NCBI GenBank assembly: GCA_947169755.1
Contig: CAMVQX010000002.1
Span: 1 to 35,256, forward strand
Direction: 5' to 3'
Origin: an uncultured bacterium
Lineage (GTDB): Bacteria > Cyanobacteriota > Vampirovibrionia > Gastranaerophilales > Gastranaerophilaceae
DNA: 35,256 bases
The notes beneath the pieces are model-generated. The model was not told the origin of the DNA. It did not search any database and saw only the letters and a list, made by a program, of their open reading frames with translations. The position numbers and the translations under genes were made by a program. Shown here one piece after another: positions 17,682 to 27,182 of this stretch (position 1 is its first letter; each line of letters starts with the position of its first letter).

Positions 17682-19214
17682 ATGCAAGTAAATCGTTTAT
17701 GTCCCATAAATCATTTGAATTCAACTACTTTTAGGGGGTTGAGTCAAGTTGGCACAAATTCACAAAACGATAAAACAAGCATATTTTATATAAACGATTT
17801 TCATGGTAAATCGATTAACGTGGAGAGAACTATTACGGCATCACAAGCTTTTGACAGGCAAATTCCACCAAATACGGATATTTTAAAGCTTTCATCCGGT
17901 GATATCCAGCTTGGAGAACCGGTTGATCCAAATAGGGTTATGGTTGAGGCGCAAAATATAATGGGGATTATGGCAACTGCTATGGGAAATCATGAATATG
18001 ATACTCCTGATCATATTAAAGAATTGATTCCTCATATGGGTTATAAACTTTTGGCTTGTAATATTAATGTAAACCCCGAAAACCCATTGTACGACAAAGT
18101 TCAAAAATCATATATCCAAGAGGTGAATGGAACAAAATACGGAATTATCGGCGTTACACCGGTTGATTTGTTCTCCAGAATAAAACACGGAAAGATATTT
18201 GATGAACTTCAGGTTGATAATATTGATTCAACTATAAAAGATGTTCAACAAGAAGTTGACAATTTAAAAAAACAAGGTGTAAACAGAATTATATTACTAT
18301 CACATGTAGGTTTTGGCTATGATCAAAGAATAGCTCGAGAAACTGATGGTATTGATATAATTTTGGGCGGACATTCACATGAATTGATCCCAGATATAAA
18401 ATATGGGGTTAATTTATTTAACTCAAAGTCGGGCGAACCTGTTGTAATTACACAAGCCGGCAGGGATGGAAGATATTTTGGAGTATTAAATATTGACTGG
18501 GATAGGAACGGGCTTATCAAAAAAATTCAGAACAATGTTACCAGTACTCGCACTTTTAACCGTAATCCGATAGTACGTGCTTGGTTTGAAAATATAGTAG
18601 GTAAACCGCATGTTGTAGGTGTTATAAATTCTGCACCTCCACCTTTGGCTCATGATTCTATAGAACCCAGCGGACATGCAAACTTTATGTGTGATTGCAT
18701 AAAGGAAGAACTTGATACAGATATAGTTTTATTTGGTTCCGCCACAATAAGAGGCTACTTTGAGCCCGGTAAATTAGATACCCGATGGCTTGAAGATATT
18801 TCACCGTTCAAAAATAAAATGGTAATTGCAAATTATTCAGAAAAAGAAATTGTTGATGCTTTAAAAGTTTCGGCAGCTTCAATGGTAAGTATTAATAATA
18901 AACCGGGAATTGTACATGTCGCAGGACTGAAATATGCAATATCCAAAGGCGGTGAGCTTGTATCTGCTTCATATATTGATAAATCAGGTAAAGAAACTCC
19001 TATTGATATTAAAAATCCGAGAACTGACAAATTCTATAAAACAGCTCTTACAGATTATTATTGTCAGGGACATGACGGTTTTTCGATGTTGAAAAAATAC
19101 GATCAAGCACAAAAATTCGATTTTGATGTTACAAAATGTATTGAAAACTACTTTAAACGTCACACAGAACCCGTTGACATAAAAGACGACGGAAGAATTA
19201 AAATCGTTGATTAG
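17682..19214 (+). CDS. 5'-nucleotidase / UshA-like metallophosphoesterase
   Basis: FYINDFHGK, LSSGDIQLG, ATAMGNHEYD, LSHVGFGYDQ, ILGGHSHE motifs, and C-terminal 5-nucleotidase domain; ATG 17682 has SD gaggg. Confidence 0.92.
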   Translation: MQVNRLCPINHLNSTTFRGLSQVGTNSQNDKTSIFYINDFHGKSINVERTITASQAFDRQIPPNTDILKLSSGDIQLGEPVDPNRVMVEAQNIMGIMATAMGNHEYDTPDHIKELIPHMGYKLLACNINVNPENPLYDKVQKSYIQEVNGTKYGIIGVTPVDLFSRIKHGKIFDELQVDNIDSTIKDVQQEVDNLKKQGVNRIILLSHVGFGYDQRIARETDGIDIILGGHSHELIPDIKYGVNLFNSKSGEPVVITQAGRDGRYFGVLNIDWDRNGLIKKIQNNVTSTRTFNRNPIVRAWFENIVGKPHVVGVINSAPPPLAHDSIEPSGHANFMCDCIKEELDTDIVLFGSATIRGYFEPGKLDTRWLEDISPFKNKMVIANYSEKEIVDALKVSAASMVSINNKPGIVHVAGLKYAISKGGELVSASYIDKSGKETPIDIKNPRTDKFYKTALTDYYCQGHDGFSMLKKYDQAQKFDFDVTKCIENYFKRHTEPVDIKDDGRIKIVD

Positions 19215-19220
19215 AAATTT

Positions 19221-19832
19221 TTATTCAAATAGTTTTCCGCTTTCTGCAACAACAGGTATTGCTCTAACTACACAGAATATAATTGCAATCCAAGCAAGTG
19301 CCATTGTAATCATATGCAGAATCGATGTTCCTGACCAAATCTCTATACCCGGAGTGTTTACAACGATTAAAAGCATAAAAGCTGCAACTTTTGCAACTGC
19401 GTAACTAACTCTCATAAATCTTGAAGCACAGATGAATTTACCGATTTTACTTTCCTGCATTGAAGTTTCACCAAATGCTGTATACCCTTTAGACAAGGCT
19501 ACACTTCTTATACCGTCTGTTACAAATGCTCTTGCAACACATACGAGCGGGAAAAATATGCTAATCCATCCCAATACAGCGAATACTGTCCAATATGTTA
19601 CTTCAACAATTCTATCGCCCAAAATATCAAGAACTGATCCCCATTTTGAAGATTGATTTAATTTTCTTGCCAAATAACCGTCTAAACCGTCCATAGCAAA
19701 TGCAATTGCGGTAAGAATAAATGCTAATACGTATGCCCAAGTTGTCTGATTATACAAAAGGGCGATTGCAGCGTATGCAACAAAAACTCTTGTTACCGAT
19801 ACTATATTTGCTTCATTTCCTTTTATCTTCAT
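19221..19832 (-). CDS. CDP-alcohol phosphatidyltransferase family protein
   Basis: DGLDGYLARKLNQSSKWGSVLDILGD matches D(x2)DG(x2)AR(x8)G(x3)D(x3)D. Confidence 0.92.
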   Translation of the reverse strand: MKIKGNEANIVSVTRVFVAYAAIALLYNQTTWAYVLAFILTAIAFAMDGLDGYLARKLNQSSKWGSVLDILGDRIVEVTYWTVFAVLGWISIFFPLVCVARAFVTDGIRSVALSKGYTAFGETSMQESKIGKFICASRFMRVSYAVAKVAAFMLLIVVNTPGIEIWSGTSILHMITMALAWIAIIFCVVRAIPVVAESGKLFE

Positions 19833-19835
19833 AAA

Positions 19836-20834
19836 TTACCTCTTAGTTCTAGATAGTGCAAAATCAACTTTATCAAGCTTCTTAACTCTGTCTCCCAACA
19901 TTAATTTTTCAGCCTCTTCCAAAATCTGTGTAACCATAAACCCATTGTCCCCATCGGAACGGGCTTTTTTACCTGTTTCACAACAACTTATAAAGTGCTG
20001 ACATTCAAGTTTTAACGGTTCTATTTCCAAATAGTCAAGTTTGATATCTTGTTTATTGTCTTTTACGAAATTGTCGAAAATAACAAGTTTATTTTCCGGT
20101 AATGTATCATCTAAAATAGCTGTTGCTTTTGTACCTCTGACCAAAAGTTGAACATGTTTTCTTGGTGTAATCCAACTGTCAGAAATTTGTCCCACAACTC
20201 CATCTTCAAATTGAATACCAATATGAGTTATATCCATGATTTCGTTTTGCTCTGAAGAACAACCAACTGCCGAAATTACGTGGAGTGGTTCTTTGCCTGT
20301 AACGTAGCTAATCATTGAAACATCATGTGGTGCTAAATCCCACATTACGCTCCTGTCGTTTTTGAAGTAATTTACATTTAATCTGTCACTTTGTGCATAA
20401 ACGATTTTACCTAGAGCACCTTCTTCAATGAGCATTTTTAAACGGTTAACCGCAGGATGGTATAAAAGCAAATGGCCTACCATCAAAACTAATCCTTTTT
20501 CGTTAGCAAGTCTTGATAAATCACGCGCTTCTTCAGCTACTGTAGAAATCGGTTTTTCAACATAGACATTTTTTCCGGCTTCCAACATAGCCTTTACCAT
20601 TTTGTAATGTGTATGGCTTGGAGTTACAACGCATACTCCTGTAATTTCAGAACTGTTTATGATGTCATGAAAATCTTTTGTAACCTTAACGCCCGGATAT
20701 TGTTCAGTTACTTTTTTCAAATTTTCTTCGTCAATATCGCAAACGGTATTAAGTACGTTCAAGTTATAAAAATTGCGGACAATATTTCTGCCCCATACTC
20801 CGCAGCCTATTACAGCTATTTTTTGTTCTGTCAT
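19836..20834 (-). CDS. Gfo/Idh/MocA-family oxidoreductase
   Basis: IAVIGCGVWGRNIVRNF Rossmann, GKNVYVEKPIS motif, MWDLAPHDVSM. Confidence 0.92.
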   Translation of the reverse strand: MTEQKIAVIGCGVWGRNIVRNFYNLNVLNTVCDIDEENLKKVTEQYPGVKVTKDFHDIINSSEITGVCVVTPSHTHYKMVKAMLEAGKNVYVEKPISTVAEEARDLSRLANEKGLVLMVGHLLLYHPAVNRLKMLIEEGALGKIVYAQSDRLNVNYFKNDRSVMWDLAPHDVSMISYVTGKEPLHVISAVGCSSEQNEIMDITHIGIQFEDGVVGQISDSWITPRKHVQLLVRGTKATAILDDTLPENKLVIFDNFVKDNKQDIKLDYLEIEPLKLECQHFISCCETGKKARSDGDNGFMVTQILEEAEKLMLGDRVKKLDKVDFALSRTKR

Positions 20835-20876
20835 ATTTAAAATTCCTTATTACACATACTATTATTATACTTAAAG

Positions 20877-21752
20877 TTAATTTTGCAACTGGTTTTGTTG
20901 AGCCGCATTAATTGCATTGAGTCTTATTTGGTGCATTTGTTCACACTTTTCATAGAAAAGATTCCTGTCCGCCTCCGGAAAATAAGTTGCAAGCTTATCC
21001 AAAAGCGGTTTGGGAAATTCTGATAATCTTGCCATTTTATTCAGGATATCCTCATTTAGCGGACAAAGCGTTCTGAAATTTTTGTTGTAGATTGCTTTAA
21101 TTTCTTCTTCCGCTTTCTGCTGATTTTCTTGTGCTTGAACACCTAATTTGTATGTTACATAATTTGTATCAAAATATGCAGGTGAATATCCCTTCATGAT
21201 TATTCGCATAATAAAATCGAAATCTGCAAGCAATTTGAAGCGTTCATCGAAATATCCTTCTTTTTCAATCATTGTTTTTTTGAAGAACATAGCTTGTCTT
21301 GCACATGGCATAACTTGAAAAGCATTGTGCATTGAAGGTGCAAACAAAAATACAAATCCCTCAGGGTGTCTGCAGTATGCAGGAGCGAATGTAAAATCCG
21401 AATTGTTAGCTTCCATTGTATTTACAATGTCGTATATAGATGTTATGTCGTGTATAAAATCGTCGCATGATAAAAATGTTACATATTTACCTTTCGCATG
21501 CATAACTCCTTTGTTGAATGCATTGAACTTGCCCGTGTCAGTTCCTGAATAAAAAGTCAGGTAGCCTTGATTTTTGTATTCTTTTAAAAACTCAACAGTC
21601 CCGTCATCTGATGCTTTATCTATAATCAAATGCTCAATATTAGGGTATGTTTGCATATCCAAAAGTTCAACAAGCAAATTAAACGAATCAGCTTGATTAT
21701 TATCCAGTAAATTATGTGTCGGTGTGATAATTGTTACAAAAGGTTCGTCCAT
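20877..21752 (-). CDS. Family 2-type glycosyltransferase
   Basis: FVTIITPTHNLLD, IEHLIIDKASDDGTVEFL, GTDTGKFNAFNKGVMHAKGKYVTFLSCDDF. Confidence 0.93.
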   Translation of the reverse strand: MDEPFVTIITPTHNLLDNNQADSFNLLVELLDMQTYPNIEHLIIDKASDDGTVEFLKEYKNQGYLTFYSGTDTGKFNAFNKGVMHAKGKYVTFLSCDDFIHDITSIYDIVNTMEANNSDFTFAPAYCRHPEGFVFLFAPSMHNAFQVMPCARQAMFFKKTMIEKEGYFDERFKLLADFDFIMRIIMKGYSPAYFDTNYVTYKLGVQAQENQQKAEEEIKAIYNKNFRTLCPLNEDILNKMARLSEFPKPLLDKLATYFPEADRNLFYEKCEQMHQIRLNAINAAQQNQLQN

Positions 21753-21892
21753 ATCCCCTCCTCTATCATAAAATATAGCACAGGTTCAACTGTTTGACGA
21801 ATTATTAAGAGATGTAAATAGTATGTAAAAAAGTAGACAAAAATATATTTTAAGAGTTTAAATAATAATGTGTTTATTATTTGGAGGGTATT

Positions 21893-22306
21893 ATGTCTAA
21901 TAGTGTTCCTTCTGTTTCGTCTGCGGAAATTGCGGTTGCTTCAGGACTGTTGGGTGCCGGTATCGGTTATTTGGCTGCCCCCAGAAAGTACAATTTGGAG
22001 GATCTTCTTACTCAAAAGCCTGATGTTTTTCAAAAGGCAGTGCCCAAAAATTTATTGGTAAGTGAATCTGAGCGAAATGCCTATGATATGATCAGCTTTT
22101 CAAGAGCTTCTTTACTTGATGCTGTTAAATCGAATTCCGGAGATGCAAAACTTGCAGAGCTTTTAAAATCAAAGGAAAATATTGAAGCTTACAAAATTAT
22201 TAAAGATTTAATTCCGAAAACACGTGCAACTACCGCTGCAATAGTTGGCGTTTTATCCGGAATTGCAGTGCTTATTATAAGATATCTGACAAGTCCTAAT
22301 AATTAG
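21893..22306 (+). CDS. Hypothetical protein with N- and C-terminal hydrophobic segments
   Basis: SD ggaggg then ATGTCTAAT; VASGLLGAGIGYLAAP and AAIVGVLSGIAVLIIRYL segments. Confidence 0.65.
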   Translation: MSNSVPSVSSAEIAVASGLLGAGIGYLAAPRKYNLEDLLTQKPDVFQKAVPKNLLVSESERNAYDMISFSRASLLDAVKSNSGDAKLAELLKSKENIEAYKIIKDLIPKTRATTAAIVGVLSGIAVLIIRYLTSPNN

Positions 22307-23636
22307 AGTAGATATCACGCAAAATGTATTCTTCAAGAGATTTTTTCTCTTGTGAGTTGCTTTTGGGATCGTTAATCATTATGTCAAAAGCATATTTCTT
22401 ACCGCTTCTTGCCGTGATATAACCGGCAATAGCGCTTACATCACTCAATGTCCCTGTTTTAGCTCTCAAATTATCTTTAAAATATAACATTCTTTCTTTA
22501 AGAGTACCTTCGCCCGGAGTTGGAAGTGTATTAACAAAAAGTTCATCGTGTCCTATTTTTACCAAAAAGTTTGTCATAAATTCCGCAGTAACCAAATTGT
22601 TTTTTGAAACCCCGCTTCCGTCAACTATTCTTATTTCGCTGTTATTAATTCCGATTTTATTAAAGTAGCTGTTTAGCATTTGTTGAGAATGTTCAAGTGA
22701 ACCTGTATTATTAACAAATTTTGCTCCTGCGGCCTTAAATAAACTTTCTGCGGCAAGGTTATTGCTATCTTTCAGAACAGCTTGAATTACTTTTAAAATA
22801 GAGTGGTTTGTTTCATCTACTAAATAAACGTTGCTTGCTGGAAGTTTCATTTGCGGATATTTGCCGTAATAATCAATTTTAGCAGATCGTATTGCATCAT
22901 CTAAACGAAGTTTGAAATATCTTTTTAAGTTATTAATCGGTATATGTCTGAGCATTTGCTTAGAAACTGTACCTTCAAGATTTATGATGTCAGGAGATAT
23001 GTTATTATTCCTCTTTATCCAAACATTATCTGATGTTCCGGTAGTTACGAGGTTCATAAATGTTACAGGATAAAATTTTGCAGTTTTTATTTCGGCAGGA
23101 GAACCCGGTTGTGTCGGGTTGATTATAATCCTAAGTATATTGCCGTCAATATTGTAAGAACTAAACTTTGGCATATGGACGTTTAAATCATCGTCCCATT
23201 GCCAGCCTTCACCCCAAATGGTGCTGTCAAATATATAATCGTCTATGTATACAGTTTTTGGTTCTACAATATTTTTTTCTTTTGCGGTTTTAAAAAGATT
23301 ATTCAAATTAGATGAGGTAAAAAACGGGTCTCCCGCAAGTTGTAAATATAAATCGTTATTTGTGCTTTTGTATAACTTTGTTGAAAATTCATAGTCATAT
23401 CCGAGGGTATCAATAGCTGCTCCTGCAGTTACAAGTTTGAGTGTTGAGGCAGGCATTTTGGGTTGATTTTCATGAAGTTTGTATATGACTTTACCTGAAT
23501 TTATATCTTTTATTAATACAGATACTGCACTTTTGTTGACATTTGATTTTGAAATTGTTTTATCAAAACAACTTGCAAAAGCTGCGATTTGAGCAGATAG
23601 TATAATCCCTAATATTAAACTAAATATTTTTTTCAT
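22296..23636 (-). CDS. dacB: D-alanyl-D-alanine carboxypeptidase/endopeptidase (PBP4 type)
   Basis: PASTLKLVTAGAA (SxxK), VDGSGVSKNNLVT, RAKTGTLSDVSAIAGY (KTG); N-terminal signal. Confidence 0.95.
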   Translation of the reverse strand: MKKIFSLILGIILSAQIAAFASCFDKTISKSNVNKSAVSVLIKDINSGKVIYKLHENQPKMPASTLKLVTAGAAIDTLGYDYEFSTKLYKSTNNDLYLQLAGDPFFTSSNLNNLFKTAKEKNIVEPKTVYIDDYIFDSTIWGEGWQWDDDLNVHMPKFSSYNIDGNILRIIINPTQPGSPAEIKTAKFYPVTFMNLVTTGTSDNVWIKRNNNISPDIINLEGTVSKQMLRHIPINNLKRYFKLRLDDAIRSAKIDYYGKYPQMKLPASNVYLVDETNHSILKVIQAVLKDSNNLAAESLFKAAGAKFVNNTGSLEHSQQMLNSYFNKIGINNSEIRIVDGSGVSKNNLVTAEFMTNFLVKIGHDELFVNTLPTPGEGTLKERMLYFKDNLRAKTGTLSDVSAIAGYITARSGKKYAFDIMINDPKSNSQEKKSLEEYILRDIYSNY

Positions 23637-24441
23637 ATTTTACCTCGTATTGTTCTTTTATATCACAAATACATTTACATTTTTCTCTAAATTCGTACAT
23701 TAAATCAAAATCTAATGTAGCAGTCATTGCTCCTTCTTTTTGATCTTTGATTTCTGAGATTGTTTCCCCTTTGTAATCGATTATTCTTGAATGACCGATA
23801 TTCCATTCATCGTTTTCAATGTAACCGGATTGGGTTAGGGCTACCATATAACTTTGGTTTTCGCATGCTCTTGCTCTTGTCATACATTCCCAAGGAATAG
23901 GTTTTTTTAGTCCCCAAGCTGCGCAGTTGATAAGCAAGTCAGCGCCAGCTTTTCTGTAGGCTCTGTAGATTTCCGGAAATCTTATGTCATAGCAAATTGT
24001 TAGCCCGGTTTTAACTCCATCTATATCTACCATAACAGGGTGATCCCCTGGTGTAACAAATTTCCCTTCATCGCAGCCATAGTATGAAAACAAATGATTT
24101 TTTTTGTATGTGGTAACCAGTTTACCTTCCCTGTTGATTATCGGGCAGGTGTTGTAATAATTACTTCCTTCTTTTGTAATAATACTTCCGCCTATTATCC
24201 AAGAGTCATATTTATTAGCTATTTGAGATAAAAATTCTATTGTTTCTGAGTTTTTTATATCTTCTGCAGAATTTTGAAAATTTTTAGGAGACCAACCTAC
24301 AGTCCAAACTTCAGGCAACACAATAACATCGGTATCTGAATCAATATCCCGTTTTACAAGTTCTGAGATTTTTTCAATGTTAGACTTTTTATCCCCAATC
24401 TTTGAACACATTTGAATTGCGGAAATCTTCATTTTTTCCAT
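23620..24441 (-). CDS. Carbon-nitrogen hydrolase (nitrilase superfamily)
   Basis: VLPEVWT (Glu), YKKNHLFSY (Lys), GLTICYDIRFPEIYR (Cys). Confidence 0.95.
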   Translation of the reverse strand: MEKMKISAIQMCSKIGDKKSNIEKISELVKRDIDSDTDVIVLPEVWTVGWSPKNFQNSAEDIKNSETIEFLSQIANKYDSWIIGGSIITKEGSNYYNTCPIINREGKLVTTYKKNHLFSYYGCDEGKFVTPGDHPVMVDIDGVKTGLTICYDIRFPEIYRAYRKAGADLLINCAAWGLKKPIPWECMTRARACENQSYMVALTQSGYIENDEWNIGHSRIIDYKGETISEIKDQKEGAMTATLDFDLMYEFREKCKCICDIKEQYEVKYEKNI

Positions 24442-25103
24442 AAATTGTTCTTTTTGGCCTCCTCATAGTATTGCGGAATATTTTCTTCTAATTCAAAAAG
24501 TTGTTTTTTTATCTCTTCTTTTGCTGCAGTTATTTCTTCTTCCGTCGCATCTTCTTTTATGTATATTGGTGTTCCGTATGCATTTAGAATATTGCAATCA
24601 AAAAGAGGTGTTGTCATTTTGTCCCAAGATGGTAAGGTAACAAATGTTTTTTGCGGAGAATACCAGTGAACCGGAATGATAGGAACTCCGGTCTTTTGTG
24701 CCAATTTAATTACTCCGTTCTTCACCTTGTGCAAAGGTCCGCTTGGACCGTCAATCATTATTGCAACATTTTCACCTGCTTTTAACCGAGATATCATTTG
24801 CATTGTGGATTCTACAGCCCCTTTTTTGCCTGATGAACCTCTTACAATCTTGAATCCGAATTTTGAACAGGCTCTAGATACAATTTCTCCATCAATAGAG
24901 TTGCTTATCAGTATATTGATGTTTCCTTTGTTCTCTAATCCGTAAACGGCAAATTGGTTTGCATGCCACATTGCAAAAATACATGGGCTGGTTTTAGGAT
25001 AATTCCAATTTCTTACATGGGTAAAATATTCTTGTATATGCATAAATGTGTATGCCATATTACATATAAATTCTATATTTTTTCCGTTTATTAATCTTAC
25101 CAT
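24429..25103 (-). CDS. DUF374 lysophospholipid acyltransferase-like protein
   Basis: PCIFAMWHANQF, ISNSIDGEIVSRACSKFGFKIVRGSSGKKG, MIDGPSGPLHKVKNGVIKLAQKTGVPIIPV. Confidence 0.92.
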   Translation of the reverse strand: MVRLINGKNIEFICNMAYTFMHIQEYFTHVRNWNYPKTSPCIFAMWHANQFAVYGLENKGNINILISNSIDGEIVSRACSKFGFKIVRGSSGKKGAVESTMQMISRLKAGENVAIMIDGPSGPLHKVKNGVIKLAQKTGVPIIPVHWYSPQKTFVTLPSWDKMTTPLFDCNILNAYGTPIYIKEDATEEEITAAKEEIKKQLFELEENIPQYYEEAKKNNLWKK

Positions 25104-25136
25104 GCCTAGATTATATCACGAAACTCTGTGAAAATC

Positions 25137-25182
25137 TTGCACAAAATCTTTTTTGCGGTAAAATATAAGCAAAGAGTATAAT
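25137..25182 (+). promoter_or_regulatory. Overlapping sigma70-type promoters for tig
   Basis: TTGCAC-16-TAAAAT (25137-25164) and TTGCGG-18-TATAAT (25153-25182). Confidence 0.5.
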
Positions 25183-25200
25183 TATAAGAAGGAAAAATTT

Positions 25201-26493
25201 ATGAAAGTAACTTTGGAACACGAAAAAGAAAATGTTGTAAAAATGGATATTACAATTCCTGCAAAAGATGCTGTTGATGCATATAATAATGCGGTAAGAA
25301 AAATTTCACAGTATGTTAATATTGACGGTTTTCGCAAGGGCAAAGCTCCTCGCGCTGTTATAGAAAGACACGTTGGTGTCGACAGAATTAAACAAGAAGC
25401 TATTGAAAGCCTTATGCCTCGTGCAATAAATCAAGCTGTGGCTGATAATAAACTTGATATCATTACTCAGCCTTATATTACTGATTACAAATTTAATGTA
25501 GGCGAGGATTTGACTGTTGTTGCTAAGGCTGAATTAAGACCGGAAGTAACTTTGGGAAAATATAAAGGCTTAAAGCTTGAAGTTAAAGATGCTGTAATTG
25601 AAGAAGATGCAATGCAAAAGTCTTTAGACAGATTGTTGGAACAACACAGTACCCAAGAAACAGTTATCGACAGACCAACAAAGGAAACTGATATTGCGGT
25701 TATTGATTTTGAAGGAACATGTAATGGCGAGAAAATTCAAGGTGGCGATGCGAAAAATTATCCGCTTGATTTGGCTCATTCAAATTTTATTCCCGGATTT
25801 GCAGAACAGATTGTCGGTAAAAATTTGAACGAAGAGTTTGATATAAAAGTAACCTTCCCTGAAGAATATCACGATGAAAAATTAAAAGGTCAAGCTGCTA
25901 CTTTTAAAATTAAAATTAATGAAATAAAAGAAAGAAAATTACCTGAATTGAATGATGAGTTTGCTCAAAAAGTTGGTCCTTTTAAAACAGTAGATGATTT
26001 GAAAGCTGATATTCAAAAATATCTGGAAACACAAAGGGAAAGAACTAACAATCAAAATTCTGAAAATGAAATTTTCAAAGCGGTAATTGATGCTTCTAAA
26101 GTTGATATTCCCCAATCAATGATTGACAGAGAAGCTCATTCATTGAGAGAAGAATATAAAAACAGGCTTGCGGCTCAAGGTATTAACTGGGATGCTCTTG
26201 TAAAAGCTCAAGGCGAAGATCATCTTTTGAGCGGTTTGAGTGAAGATGCAGTTGTAAGAATTAAAAATTCATTAGTAATTGATAAAATTGCGAAAGAAGA
26301 ACAAATCAAGCTTGAACAAAAAGATTTGGAAGCTAAATTTGCACAAATTGGTGTTGCATACGGATTAAAACCGCAAGATTTAATTAAACAACTTGGTCAA
26401 AATCCTGAAATTTTAGCATCAATTTCTCAGCAAGCTATGAATGATAAAGTTCGTGACTTTTTGATGAAAAATAATACAGTAGAGATTAAATAA
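25201..26493 (+). CDS. tig: Trigger factor
   Basis: VDGFRKGKAPRAVIERHVG-type motif (IDGFRKGKAPRAVIERHVG), FKBP-like middle domain, followed by clpP-clpX. Confidence 0.96.
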   Translation: MKVTLEHEKENVVKMDITIPAKDAVDAYNNAVRKISQYVNIDGFRKGKAPRAVIERHVGVDRIKQEAIESLMPRAINQAVADNKLDIITQPYITDYKFNVGEDLTVVAKAELRPEVTLGKYKGLKLEVKDAVIEEDAMQKSLDRLLEQHSTQETVIDRPTKETDIAVIDFEGTCNGEKIQGGDAKNYPLDLAHSNFIPGFAEQIVGKNLNEEFDIKVTFPEEYHDEKLKGQAATFKIKINEIKERKLPELNDEFAQKVGPFKTVDDLKADIQKYLETQRERTNNQNSENEIFKAVIDASKVDIPQSMIDREAHSLREEYKNRLAAQGINWDALVKAQGEDHLLSGLSEDAVVRIKNSLVIDKIAKEEQIKLEQKDLEAKFAQIGVAYGLKPQDLIKQLGQNPEILASISQQAMNDKVRDFLMKNNTVEIK

Positions 26494-26506
26494 TAAAATC
26501 TAATAT

Positions 26507-26531
26507 AAGTGCCGTATTTACAACGGCACTT
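26507..26531 (+). other. Intercistronic hairpin between tig and clpP
   Basis: AAGTGCCGT (26507-26515) - 7 nt - ACGGCACTT (26523-26531), perfect 9-bp stem without T tract. Confidence 0.75.
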
Positions 26532-26577
26532 TATGGATTATAATAACAAAAGTTATGTAATTAGAAAGGATATAGAT

Positions 26578-27168
26578 ATGAGCTTTGTACCGGTAGTAAT
26601 TGAACAATCCAGCAGAGGAGAAAGATCGTTTGATATTTTTTCCAGATTATTGCGAGAGAGAATTATCTTTTTAGGCACACCAATTGACGATATGGTTGCA
26701 AACTTGGTAGTAGCACAGTTGTTATTGTTGGACAGTGAAAATCCTGAAAAAGACATTATGTTGTATATTAACAGTCCAGGAGGTTCTGTTACGGCCGGCT
26801 TTGCGATTTATGATACAATGCAGCATATAAGGGCTGATGTTTCGACAATTTGTCTCGGTCAGGCCGCATCTATGGGTGCATTCTTATTGTCTTCAGGTAC
26901 AAAAGGTAAGAGAATGGCTCTTCCTCATTCAAGAGTTCTTATTCATCAACCTTTAGGCGGCGCACAAGGTCAGGCTACCGATATTGAAATTCAAGCAGCT
27001 GAAATTATCAGAATTAAAAAATCGTTAAACGAAATTTTGGCTTCAAACACAGGTCAGTCTATTAAGAAAATTGAAAAAGATACTGACAGAGATTATATCA
27101 TGACCCCTCAAGAAGCTTTGGAATATGGTATGATTGATAAAGTTGTATCAAGAGATGTAATTAAATAA
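26578..27168 (+). CDS. clpP: ATP-dependent Clp protease proteolytic subunit
   Basis: [47 protein letters not shown] (Ser), [14 protein letters not shown] (His); SD agaaagga before ATG 26578. Confidence 0.96.
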   Translation: MSFVPVVIEQSSRGERSFDIFSRLLRERIIFLGTPIDDMVANLVVAQLLLLDSENPEKDIMLYINSPGGSVTAGFAIYDTMQHIRADVSTICLGQAASMGAFLLSSGTKGKRMALPHSRVLIHQPLGGAQGQATDIEIQAAEIIRIKKSLNEILASNTGQSIKKIEKDTDRDYIMTPQEALEYGMIDKVVSRDVIK

Positions 27169-27182
27169 AAAGGAATATACAT

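Noticed and set aside
26509-26577. N-terminal extension of ClpP from a GTG start
   Set aside because: Starts within the intercistronic hairpin; conserved ClpP start and SD fit ATG 26578
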